64,000 nucleotides of DNA. Source: Pyrus communis (Eukaryota; Streptophyta; Magnoliopsida; Rosales; Rosaceae). Within the stretch, counting starts at the first letter, position 1. Each line of letters begins with the position of its first letter. Made by a program: the position numbers and the translations under genes. Below are positions 53,397 to 64,000 of the stretch, piece by piece. A model generated the notes under the pieces. It was not told where the DNA came from. It saw only the letters and a program-made list of their open reading frames with translations, and did not search any database. The stretch lies in contig NC_084817.1 of NCBI RefSeq assembly GCF_963583255.1, positions 8,934,121 through 8,998,120 of the forward strand. The letters are read 5' to 3'.

Positions 53397-55166
53397 ACCT
53401 ATCTGAGGTGGCATAACAAAATTGCTAAGATATCATGTGATGATGTGGCATTATCTCCAACACTAATATCACCGAAGGCTTGGTGATAAAACCCAATACC
53501 TAACAACATGTAGCTAAATTGAAACGATATTGTTGATGTTGGTGGTGAACGATGCTTGGGCTTAAAAGTTTATCAGTCATGTCTCAACTCAACTAGGATG
53601 CCTTCCATAGAAAAATTGAATGTTTTTTACGTTTAATTCCCTCCATTTAATTTTAGGGTAATGTCAAGGAGACCAAATTTGTAAACTACATTTTGTAAAT
53701 TAAATCACATGAAAGTTGATGATTAGATTATTATTTAAGTGTTGATTAACGTGATTATTTGTTATTGATGACACATCATTTATTTTGCAAATTTAGTCTA
53801 CAAACATAATCTACTTAGCATTACTTTTAATTTTAGGATATCATAGAGTGACTCAAATGAATACGAGAACTATATATACTTTTGATGAGTTCAGCACCTA
53901 AATTTTCAAGCTTTCATAAAAAATTAAAAAAAAAGTTCAAAATACCCGCAATCTTTTATTTATTTAGTTATTTATTTATTTTATTTGATATATATGGAAG
54001 ACCAAAACGATCTTCTTTTTGATAATTTTTTGTAATGATGCTCTTTAAATGAATATTAAGACATTGAATGGTTCCGATTATGCAATTTTTACGTTGGAGA
54101 TACATTATTTGCAAGTAGGGGAATGAGCTCATCCCCCAATAGGAGAATGCAATTATTATCTTGACAGTAATTTAGGGGAGAAAGTGTTTCGAATGCAGGA
54201 CAAATGAGTGGAAACGCAAAACTCTGAATGAACTCATCCTTTAACATGAGAATGCACGTATTATCCTTACATTTATTTAGGGAGGGAGAGTTTTGAATGC
54301 GGGATACATTAGTAGAAACACAATACCGTATCTACTAGAAAGTGTCTTTTCAGAAAGAACTTAACTTTTTTATTTTATTTTATAAAATATCTAGATGTGT
54401 TTCTAATAAAATCGTTTCACGAGCAGAAATGCTTTCCTACAAAATCATTTCTAAACATGCCCTAAGATAGATTGATCTTAACTGTGTGTTGATCATGATG
54501 TAGCTAATGACAACATCTATATATTAACTTCTGAATTGACCATTTCTCTCAATACTGCCATCAGAAACACAAAATTGATCTATTGCTCTTACCGTCTCTA
54601 CTAAACAGTCTAACATAATCTATCACTGTATATAAAATCTATATATATTATAGAGCGTGTTAACAACATAACATAGGTGGTACTATTCATACACTCATTT
54701 TTATTTTTCAGACACTCTTTTCAATTTCTAACTTCGAATCGATTGAAATGAAAAATATCAAGGGACAAAATTTAAAATTGTGAGAGGTAATAGAGGGTAA
54801 TCAAACTCCAGCAACAATAAAATTGGACGGTTGGTTGGTGACCTCTTCCCGATTAAAGAATGGCTAGTGTGTCCCGTCACTAATCTCTTTTGCTTAATCA
54901 AAGTTTTCTGAAATATTCGGACCGTACTGATTTATTGATAATCTGGCCCTCCAAACTTTAAATTCAATATTTTTTTCCCCTTAAATCAAATTCTACTCTA
55001 CCAGTAGTTAATTGGAACGAAATGGATTGCATGTGCCTTACTGGTTCATCCAATATTTGACAAGATTTGAATGAAATCATGATGTTGATAATTTTGCTAA
55101 CTATATTATCATGAATGTTGACCATCCACAACTTAAATGCATGTTCGAGATTATTTTTGAAAGGGT
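53397..55166. other. Intergenic DNA, decayed repeats only
   Basis: No gene is supported. At 54130-54360 an approximately 110-bp phrase (ATGAGCTCATCC, GAGAATGCA.TTATC, GAATGC.GGA, GTAGAAACAC) is present about twice; related wording recurs at 61390-61490. Otherwise the stretch is AT-rich. Confidence 0.5.
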
Positions 55167-55175
55167 TAAGATTTT

Positions 55176-57905
55176 GAATAAAATACAAAAAACTACTTTA
55201 ATTATTGATGTCACGACACTTTCATACTTTATCTTTCAAAATTAACAATGTCATGCCTCATCTTTAGAATTTGGTCCAACGTTATATCTTCCGTTACTTG
55301 GCCTTTTACTTTTCAGTTAAATGCTAACGTGACTTGATTCGGGGCCCACTTTCTATTAAAAAATCATTAAAATATTATTAAAAATTAAAAAAAATATTTA
55401 ATATTTTTTAAATATTAAAATAATAAAGAAAAGTTAAAAAAAAAAAAAAAACCCTCAGTTCGTCCCTCCCCCTCCCCCCTCCTCTCTCTTCTCCCTTATC
55501 TTCATCTTCTTCCCCCCACCTGCAACCCCCCCAACAAAAAAAAAAAAAAAACAAAAGGAAAAAAAAAATTCCAATCTGTCTTCCCCCCACACCCACCCGC
55601 AGTTTGTCTTCCCCCTCCCTCACCCTCAGTTTGTCTTCCCCCTCCCCCACCCCGTCTTCTCCCTCGTACAACCCGGAAAAAGAAAAAACCCAGATCCCGT
55701 CGACGGAAATATGGGTGGGCAGAGAAGGTGGAGGATGGGTGCGAAAGAGGATGTGGAGAATGGATGGCCCTCTCCCTCCCCCCTCCTCTCTCTTCTCCCC
55801 CATCTTCATCTTCTTCCCCCCACCTGCAACACCCCCCCCCAACCCCGAAAAAAGAAAAAAAAAAAAATCCAATTTGTCTTCCCCCGGCACCCACCCTTAG
55901 TTTGTCTTCCCCCCTCCCACCCCCTCTTCTCCCTCCTGCAACCTAGAAAAAAAAAGAAAGAAAAAACCCAGATCCCGTCGGCGGGAAGATGGGTGCGAAG
56001 AGAAGGTGGAGGATGGGTGCGAAAGAGGATGTGGAGAATGGATGAGAGTGGTGGATTTGGGGTTGGCAGAGGGTTGGGTTTTTTTTTTGGGGGGGGGGGG
56101 GTGGGTGGATGAACTGGGTTTGTTTTGGTTTTTTTTTTTTCCTTCTTCGTCTTCTTCTTCTTCCTCCTCCTTCTTTTTGGGTTGTAGGGGTTGGGTTTGT
56201 TAAAAGATGAGGTATGAAAGTGTTGTGACACCAATAGTTGAGGTATGAAGGTGTTGTTAAAAATCTTAACGCGTAAAACTGTATTCCTGTGTTTTTTGCT
56301 AAAATTACTTACGAGGCTTTTTCAAGCGCTTGTAATTGTGATAAAATTTGGATAATTTCACGATAAAGACACATAACCTAAACGTTTTTCACCAAAGTCC
56401 CAATCAAGCTCTTAGATATGTAAGTCATGTTCATTATTGAAGTGAGATATTCTTTGTACCTTCTATTATTGATTGACACGGTGGTAATAAACTTAATTTT
56501 CATTGCCTTTGTTGTCACAAGATTAAAACGTGTCAATTAATGATAGAGACGACAAAGAAATCACACATGGAAATCACACATAAAATAAGTGCACAAAATT
56601 TGATCTCAGTTAATATGGGCCCAAATCCCATTGGGGTTTTCAAATCTTGCTTTAAATATTCCCTAGGATTATTTTAAGCTAATCCAAATCCTAACCAATG
56701 TGTGTGTGGTGCTCTGCTCCCAAGTACTAGTGTTAGAGTGGCGACTCGATCTAGTTGAACAATTATTGGGACACCATCTGGGATATTACTGTTGGACGCA
56801 TTTTTTTTTTTTTTTCCCTTTTTACACATTCTTGTAATTTTTGTTCATTAATTTTTTTTTTAATTTATTCAATCCGACGATAAAAAATTGAAAGGATGTG
56901 AGAATTAAAAATAGATGTGCGAATAACACTACTCCTGAGATATTGATATGACTTTTGAGATCCAGGACCAGATGGCAATGAAAGGATAAAAACTCAGGGT
57001 GCAAAATATTTATACTCCTTTATTTTTATCTCACACATCACGTCAATTTGAAAGTCGAGAACAATGTGCTAATTAACGCGTAAAATGCGGGCAACAAGTT
57101 GCTACCCTTTTGTAATTATCGTTAGGAATCAACTATTAATAGATACAAGTGTCTCACATCGAAAAATGATTAGGGTACATTAAGTGATGGTCCTCCCTAA
57201 ATTGCACATAGGCCTTTCTAAAGATAATTGTAAAGTTGTGTGTGCTAAGAACAGATGGATAGAATCATGAGATTAGGTAAGTTTTGCACACTAGGCATTC
57301 ACATTGTCATTTCGTTTTCCCTTTAAAAAGCAAACGTAGAAGCTCAAAACGTCGCAACTCAAATCTCATGAATAAATTTGGCACAACAAAAACGCAAGCT
57401 ATCAAAAATAAAAGTTACCTACATGCAAAGAAAGATTATAATTCCCTACTATCCACGTTAAAAATTAATGTATAATTCTGCATAGTATTAAGGTGGAGTG
57501 ATATTTATTTTTTCATTTGTAAATGAAAAATTTTAGATTCGATTTCCGTAAATAACGAGTTTAATACTATTTATTACGACGATTACATTGTGTAACTTAA
57601 TTTGAAACTCTAACCCTTATGCATATATATTTATTTGTATAAAAAATGCATAAGCAGTCCAAATTCTCTGTTTCGCAAATGTATCTCATCCACAAACAGG
57701 GGCGGATGCATTGAGGGGTAGGGGGGTTAGCTGACCCCCCGAACTGGGTTCGCTTTGGATTTTTTTTTTTTTCCTTCTTCTTCTTCTTCTTCTTCTTCTT
57801 CTTCCTCCTCCTTCTTTCTGGGTTGCAGGGGGTTGGGTTTGTTAAAAGATGAGGTATAAAAGTGTTGTGACACCAATAGTTGAGGTAGTTTTTTGTACTT
57901 TACTC
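55176..57905. mobile_element. Mutator-like element, 9-bp TSD, interrupted by a duplication
   Basis: The left end GAATAAAATACAAAAAACTA opposes the right end TAGTTTTTTGTACTTTACTC, with inverted similarity of about 65 bases (GATGTCACGACACTTTCATA opposes TAAAAGTGTTGTGACACC). A perfect 9-bp repeat TAAGATTTT flanks it (55167-55175 and 57906-57914). The C/T-rich interior (55440-56050) contains a unit of about 283 bp twice, with CAGATCCCGTCG at about 55690 and 55972. Bases 56111-57740 were added later by tandem duplication, so the original element was about 1.1 kb. Polyproline or polylysine open frames through the interior are compositional. Confidence 0.8.
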
Positions 57906-59263
57906 TAAGATTTTACGACATTCTAAAACGTTTATGATTACGTTGGACATAAAAATTTAAAAAGAGTTATAGATCGTAGAAGTTTTTTTTTTTTTTTTTT
58001 TTAACAAGCAACCATTACTAACTTTGTTGCTCAAGAAAAACTGTATTCCTGTGTTTTTTGCTAAAATCACTTCCCAGGCTTTTTCAAGCGCTTGTAATTG
58101 TGATAAAATTTGGATAATTTCACGATAAAGACACATAACCTAAACGTTTTTCACCAAAGTCCCAATCAAGCTCTTAGATATGTAAGTCATGTTCATTATT
58201 GAAGTGAGATATTCTTTGTACCTTCTATTATTGATTGACACGGTGGTAATAAACGTAATTTTCATTGACTTTGTTGTCATAAGATTAAAATGTGTCAATT
58301 AATGATAGAGATGACAAAGAAATCAACATAAAATAAGTGCACAAAATTTGATCTCAGTTAATATGGGCCCAAATCCCATTGGGGTTTTCAAATCTTGCTT
58401 TAAATATTCCCTAGGATTATTTTAAGCTAATTCAAAACCTAACCAATGTGTGTGTGGTGCTCTGCTCCCAAGTACTAGTGTTAGAGTGGCGACTCGATCT
58501 AGTTGAACAATTATTGGGACACCATCTGGGATATTAGTGTTGGATGCACATTTTTTTTTATTTTTCACACATCTTTGTAATTTTTGTTCATTAATCTTCT
58601 TTAATTTATTCGATCCGACGACAAAAAATTGAAAGGATGTGAGAATTAAAAATGGGTGTACGAATAACACTACTCCTGAGATATTGATATTGATATGGGT
58701 ATTGATATGACTTTTGAGATCCAGGACCAGATGGCAATGAAAGGATAAAAACTCAGGTCACAAAATATTTATACTCCTTTGTTTTTATCTCACACATCAC
58801 GTCAATTTGAAAGTCGAGAGCAACGTGCTAATTAATGCGTAAAATGCGAGCAACATGTTGCTACCCTTTTGTAATTATCGTTAGGAATCAACTATTAATA
58901 GATACAAGTGTCTCACATCGAAAAATGATTAGGGTACATTAAGTGATGGTCCTCCCTAAATTGCACATAGGCCTTTCTAAAGATAATTGTAAAGTTGTGT
59001 GTGCTAAGAACAAATGGATAGAATTTTATTTTTTCATTTGTAAATGAAAAATTTTAGATTCGACTTTCGTAAATAACGAGTTTAATTCTATTTATTACAA
59101 TTACATTGTGTAACTTAATTTGAAACTCTAACCCTTATGCATATATATTTATTTGTATAAAAAATGCATAAGCAGTACAAATTCTCTGTTTCACAAATGT
59201 ATCTCATCCACAAACAGGGGCGGATGCATTGAGGGGCAGGGGGGTCAGCTGACCCCCTGAACT
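56111..59263. repeat. Tandem duplication (units ~1.63 and 1.52 kb) spanning MULE end to hAT end
   Basis: Unit 1 (56111-57740) and unit 2 (57741-59258) both start GAACTGGGTT and run through the right end of the Mutator-like element, then TGTATTCCTGTGTTTTTTGC, ATATGGGCCCAAATCCC and CACAAACAGGGGCGGATGCA, ending in the first 43-45 bases of the hAT element. The joint between units reads GACCCCCC|GAACTGGG, while the intact hAT reads GACCCCCTGAACTTCG, so GAACT is shared by all three breakpoints. Unit 1 lacks the MULE terminus and about 145 bases of flank kept in unit 2 (57892-58037). Unit 2 lacks about 245 bases present in unit 1 (57265-57507). Confidence 0.85.
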
Positions 59264-59662
59264 TCGATGAACGTCTATAGATACCTTGGTTGCTGATCCT
59301 CCGAATTTCAGTGAATGTCCATGCTGCCCTTTTGAAGATTAGAGTTGACTTCATACATGCCCTCAAACATCATCATTTTTGGACAAACATATTAATGGGT
59401 TGCAATGGTATCAAACATTATTAGTGTGTTCAAGATAAGTGTGTTTCTTTGTTAAGCATTCATATGGGAGCAGCCTTGGAACATGTTAGTTACCCTCGTA
59501 AATGAAGCATTAACAGGTGTGCATTATGTCTTTCCAAATAATTTCAGGCCTACCAAGACTTGATGAAATGGCGATATGTATGCTATTTCTGGTTAAAAAA
59601 ATTTGTGCGCTGCGCATTATTCTTACTGACCCCCATAATATTATTTCTTGGATCCGCCATTG
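59215..59662. mobile_element. 448-bp non-autonomous hAT-like element, 8-bp TSD
   Basis: The left end CAGGGGCGGATGCATTGAG opposes the right end CTTGGATCCGCCATTG (inverted CAATGGCGGATCCAAG). Perfect 8-bp repeats TCCACAAA flank it (59207-59214 and 59663-59670). It is non-coding. A truncated copy of its first 43 bases ends duplication unit 1 at 57698-57740. Confidence 0.85.
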
Positions 59663-59670
59663 TCCACAAA

Positions 59671-61540
59671 TAATCAGTATTCATATCCCAGAATACTAAT
59701 AAATATATTTCCATGCATCGATGACATCAAAACTGTTAAAAACCAATGTGTACGAACTTGATATCAATATAATGTTATACGTACCATATTTTCATATTAG
59801 AATCATACCACCTTTTTAAAAGATACGGAACTTACTCATACATATAGATTCATTTATATTAAAAAGGTGATACAAATATGATACGACAAAAATGTTATAC
59901 GAGAAACACTTTTTAACTGTTTTCCTCTTTGTAAAGGGAGAATTGTGGAATATTGACTGCCCTTTTTGTGTGCCTTAATCACTAGATTATTTTCATACCT
60001 TATTTATATAACTATACATGCGTCATATCTTTGTTAGAGAGGTTATACAAATATAATATGAAAAATCTCTTGCAATGAGATTATTGTGGATATTTCCGTT
60101 ATGTGTGTGCGTGTGTGTGTTTTTTTTTTTTTTTTTTTAATTTTAATTTTAATTTTATAAACAAACACATAATATGCTAGTAATAATGTGATTTATATAA
60201 GGGATGGGGGGGTGAGTTTAGCCTCCTAATGTACTAGCAATAATCTACACTAAGGTGGATGAGGTGAGCTTAGCCTCACAACATGCTAGCAATAATATGG
60301 TTCACATTTACCTTTAGCAAGAATCGAACTTAAAACCTCTCAGATACGAATGAAGAGGAATATCATTAGATAATAATATTAAATGACGAATGACTGTGTT
60401 TTTTAATCAATAATGTTTTTAATGGTTTATTTATTAGAGGACTAAATCAGGTAGAAATGAAAAATAATGCTGAGAAGAACTATCCGCGACGACAATTATT
60501 GTATAGACGTAAGGGGCAAGAAAAGATAAAATAAGTTTTAAGTTTAATTTTAAATGTGACTAAATATTTTGACAGAAGAAGGTTTTGTGTCTAAATACAA
60601 ATGTATGTACAGCTCTTCGGTCGGCTAAAAAGATTGAAGATAATATTCTGATATAACCATCCATCAGGCAAAATGGATAGGGATAAAAAAAATGGGATAG
60701 GGCTGCTTTTAATCCACCCTAAACGGCTCAGATGCTGATGTATATCACAATATTGGATAAGATTTTCTATTACTTTTTTGTTTTTGTTTGACTTTTTTTT
60801 ACTGTTTTAGAAGATATACATAGTTTTTTAACTAACGGTGTTATTTACATTAAGGAGAATAATGAACTTAGTCTCATAATTATTAGAAATAATGTGGTTT
60901 AATTTCATATTTGACGAGAATCGAGCTTAAAATCTCTTAGTTACAATCACTGAACTATAGTACTAAGTGGTAGAAGATACACATACTTATGTGTCAAATT
61001 ATAAGACTATACTTTAAAGAGATAAAGTTTTGAATAGAGGGACAAAAGTTTTCCTGTAATGTCATGGTAATTTTTCTAATTGTCTTTAGATTTACAATTT
61101 TACTCATTATGTTTGAAAGATGAGTTTCTCTCTACTTATTTCTCTCCTCATCTCTCCTTTTTTTTTTCCTTGGGTACTCTATCTCTCCTCCTACTTCTTT
61201 CATATTCTCTTCCTCCGCATACCTCTTCTCCGTTATTCTCTCTCTCTCTTCCTCTTCTTATACGTAATGTTCTTCAAATTTATGGGGTTTTTTTTTTTTT
61301 TTCTTTTATGAGAATGATTGGGATTTCTTATTTTGTATTTTTCTAGAAGTATTTTTTCTTTTCTAAATTATTATTATTAAAAAGAAGGGGTGAGTTTGAA
61401 ACCATCACAATAATTTAAGTAAGGGAGAGTTTGTACCCTAGGCGCATTGGTGGAAACCCGACACCTTATCTACTAGGTAGTGGACCACATGCTTTTTTAA
61501 CATATTTGATTTTTGAGGTTCTAATGATTTGGATTTATGA
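59671..61540. other. Intergenic DNA with two SINE-like repeats
   Basis: No gene is supported. Minus-strand SINE-like copies lie at about 60160-60400 (AAGTTCGATTCTTGC B-box-like, ATTATTGCTAGC twice through an internal duplication, A-rich tail) and 60820-60980 (ACTTAGTACTATAGTTCAGTG, AAGCTCGATTCTCGTC). A C/T-rich stretch at 61120-61310 and a TG run at 60104-60120 are low complexity. Open frames there are Leu/Phe/Ser-rich by-products. Confidence 0.55.
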
Positions 61541-61985
61541 ATTTTGAAATTGATCCTCCATAAGTGGAAGAATTTTGAAATTGATTTTACAGAAATGCTG
61601 GGATTTTGAAATTGATCTTGCAGAAGTGCTGAAGTTTTTCAAAAATTGATCTTGTAGAAGTGCTGGAATTTTGAAATGGATCTTGTGGAAATGCTAATTT
61701 TTATTTTTATTTTTTTAAATTGATCTTGTAGAAATGCTGGAATTTTGAAATTGATTTTGCAGAAGTGCTAAATTTTTTAAAATTGATGTTGTAAAAGTGT
61801 TGAAATTTTGAAATTGATCTTGTAAAAATGCTGAAAACTTTGAAACTGATTTTGCAGAAATGTTGAAATTTTGAAACTGATCATGTAAAAGTTCTGTAAT
61901 TTCAAAATTGATCTTATAGAAAATTTTAAATCTGGCCTTGCAAAAGTGCATGAACTGTAAAACTGATCTTGTAGAAGTGCAGGAA
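61540..61985. repeat. ~32-bp minisatellite
   Basis: About 13 imperfect head-to-tail copies of a unit like TTTTGAAATTGATCTTGTAGA plus AGTGCTGGAA, with indels and substitutions. The divergence between copies shows an old array. Reading frames through it (HDQFQNFN-like repeats on the minus strand) have no recognised family. Confidence 0.85.
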
Positions 61986-62172
61986 TTAATTTTTACGAAT
62001 CCAAAATCAATTTGAAGTTTTTGTGGATGGTGTGAATGGGAAAATGTGGTTGATTGGCGAGTGTGATTGAATCCAAATTGGACTGCTTATATATCTCCGA
62101 GAAGGAAGATCAAATCACTAGTGTAGTTCTAAAAAAGAAGTATGTGCGATAATCATCTTTGACTAATAGCCT

Positions 62173-62812
62173 ATGCTGGGTTTTGTAGGAGATGAGTTTT
62201 CCATAGACGACTGCGTTGTGAGAATATGCGAGCCTCTGTTAGATGCATCTCAGAACTATAGAGAATATGTGCATCTTAGTCTTGTAAAGAATATCCCACT
62301 GGATGATTTGAAATCCCTGATAAATACCCAGGCTATGATATGTAGAAGACGGTCTGATGACTGGTTGTTCAAGACTCTATGGCTTTCAGTATTCAATGTG
62401 CAAGCTCTATATCCAATATGGGCCAACGTCTACTTACTCGAACTCGCCAAGTTGAATCATTAATGGCTGAGGTGGCAAGCCTTAGACAAAAGATTAGAAG
62501 GCTGAAGCATGAGAATAGAGAGTTGCACATAATTGCAAATAATTACTCAACAAGCATGAAAAAAAGGCTCGACCAACTGCAGGAATTTGAAAGTTGAATT
62601 CAAGGTGACCATTAGAGGTTTGTGTCTCCATTCCGAAGGCACCCATTGCCTCCGCCGTCTAGAATTCTACCAAGTCCTCAAATAATCAACTTGTGGTGCC
62701 TTTTATTTCTGGAGTTTCACCAAGTACTGAGGCTCCACATGATCAGTCTCCAATGCCTCCCCCTTCGAGGGTTCTGCCAAGTACTGAGGTTTCACACGAC
62801 AAAACTTTGTGA
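62173..62812 (+). pseudogene. Broken repeat-family ORF with a coiled coil and Pro-rich repeats
   Basis: The first frame (62173-62463) reads DDCVVRICEPLLDASQNYREY, then RRRSDDWLFKTLWLSVFNVQ, and stops. An overlapping second frame (62379-62597) reads SISNMGQRLLTRTRQVESL, then LRQKIRRLKHENRELH, a leucine/basic coiled coil. After its stop, further frames give PPPSRILPS and PSTEAPHDQSPMPPPSRVLPSTEVSHD (tandem Pro-rich repeats) to 62812. I recall similar ORFs as highly repeated hypothetical proteins in apple-type genomes, linked to retrotransposons, but no function is known to me. Frame changes make this copy a pseudogene unless it is spliced. Confidence 0.6.
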
Positions 62813-62821
62813 AAGCTCATT

Positions 62822-64000
62822 TCTTTTCCTTTCTTTTTTTTTTCTTCGTTTTTTGTAGTTGTAACTCCATGTATGTATGTATAAAAATTTCGTCCCTTAT
62901 GCCGTGCTCTTATTGATTGCATTTTCATGAATATGTATTTGTAAATGTTTGTTATTTTATAAATGCCTATACACCCTGATGTAGGTTTGATCCCACCAAT
63001 TCTTCTCCTTTGAACAACTAACTATTTAACACACTAACGTTATTATCGTACTAAAAAAATGTATGTTCTTCTACTAATGAAAGATAGTACTTAAAGAAAT
63101 GTCTTATTTTGTTAGTAAAACACATCATTTCTCACTTAAAAAAAACACTATTTTTTTTTTTTAGGTAGTAAGAATTTATCAAGAAACCGTCAAGAAGTAC
63201 ATAGAATAAGCATGTAAAACGTAACCAAGAAGTCACACACACCAAAAGAACACCACATAGTTTCACAATAAAAATGAAAAACACTCATTTAATATCATTC
63301 TTACCGCGAATTTTTTCTTTTTGTTTGTAGATGATATAAACTATTCTTATTCACGAGAAAAGAAGAGGATTCGACTTGTATATAAAGGGATATGAAATAT
63401 AGGCAGGCTGTACTTGTGATGGTTCCCAAGGATCTAGTATGACCACTTAGGTCTACGTTGCCACGATATTGTTTTATGGAAGCAGGCCGGCAGAAGTTCG
63501 GCCCATTTTTTTTTTTTTGGTGTCGTAGGGTAGGAATTGGCCTTTCTACCGTATATTCAGTCGTACCGACATTGCCCCACTTATTTGTTTTCGATTGGAG
63601 CATCAATTATGCACTATATTTTAGCCAACTGACAAAATTTATGTTCATTTTCTTTTTTGTCATAATCTTAGTACATTAATATTATTTTTCATTAGGCTTA
63701 CAAACTCACATGGGTGGTTAGAGTAGAAAGAGGATTAAAACTCGCCTTGAATGTATGTATAGTAGAAATGCTCTTTGCTACTACATCTACATACCTCACG
63801 TAAGAACTTTTCCTTTTAATGGGAGCTTTAATGAAAAGGGCTTGGGCCAACAAATATTTAACCAAAAACCATCACAAAATGTTATTTAACCAAAAGGGCA
63901 TCCTCTTCTCACCCTTCTTTGGCTTAAGCGGTGCAAGCTTTGCACAACACTTGGGTTTTTTCAACTTCTCCAACAACAGCGACCCCAACAACAACATCTT
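62822..64000. other. Intergenic DNA to the window end
   Basis: No gene is supported. AT-rich DNA contains a phrase at 63820-63900 (GGGAGCTTTAATGAAAAGGGC...AACCAAAA.) that looks like a dispersed repeat. The last 100 bases are less AT-rich and could begin another feature beyond the edge. Confidence 0.45.

Noticed and set aside
55408..56234. Several 130-160 codon frames on both strands rich in Gly, Lys, Pro and Ser
   Set aside because: They arise from C/T-rich repeated DNA inside a Mutator-like element; no frame is favoured and no domain is seen.
40510..60980. tRNA genes suggested by A-box and B-box-like strings
   Set aside because: The boxes are degenerate, no cloverleaf or anticodon arm can be built, and the copies are dispersed with A-rich tails, so they are SINE-like.
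61540..61985. CRISPR-like array of ~32-bp repeats
   Set aside because: Units are contiguous and imperfect without unique spacers, and the DNA is plant nuclear; it is a minisatellite.

Overview
This is nuclear DNA from a flowering plant, most likely a rosaceous tree (apple/pear type). The plant assignment rests on spliced plant genes (a group IId WRKY factor and an EXO70 exocyst subunit), a Cassandra TRIM with its 5S-like LTR, and abundant plant transposons. The Rosaceae guess is weaker; it rests on remembered resemblance of several repeats to apple and pear families.

Only three host genes are supported. At the left edge, on the minus strand, is the 5' end of a long coiled-coil type gene whose N-terminus resembles Arabidopsis At4g31570. 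On the plus strand at 20046-21556 is a complete three-exon WRKY11/WRKY17-type gene. On the plus strand at 31272-33305 is an intact EXO70G-type gene with its coding sequence in one exon. From memory, the Arabidopsis counterparts At4g31570, At4g31550 and At4g31540 are near neighbours on chromosome 4, so the window appears to be a conserved gene block inflated by transposons.

Almost everything else is mobile DNA, and many element ends can be read to the base from target-site duplications (TSDs). From left to right: a 5.3 kb Mutator-like element in the promoter of the first gene, itself holding a 3.85 kb solo LTR (1558-6847); a SINE with a 16-bp TSD (8575-8711); a 530-bp Mutator-like MITE (8846-9375); a three-LTR Cassandra array inside a tandem duplication (10631-12135); a 1.5 kb Mutator-like element (12464-13978); an 857-bp retroposon with a 13-bp TSD (14252-15108); an Ac-type hAT element carrying a broken CYP89A-like P450 fragment (16096-17406); a Harbinger-type element (18171-19005); another long-TIR element (25877-27198); and a 5'-truncated LINE with poly(A) (30023-30284).

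Downstream of EXO70 there is a 1.34 kb tandem duplication whose second copy was interrupted by an LTR element (34541-39884). Then comes a nest (42584-53396): a decayed minus-strand Ty1/copia element is split by a 4.8 kb gag-only LTR element, and its LTR is split by a Harbinger-type element. From 55176 to 59662, a Mutator-like element and a hAT element are joined by a tandem duplication with GAACT microhomology at the junction. The right end holds SINE-like repeats, a minisatellite and a broken repeat-family ORF.

I found no CRISPR array, operon, rRNA gene, functional tRNA gene or clearly new biochemical system. The most interesting content is the gene-fragment capture by the hAT element, the promoter insertion, the gag-only nested element, the Cassandra array and the duplication mechanism.
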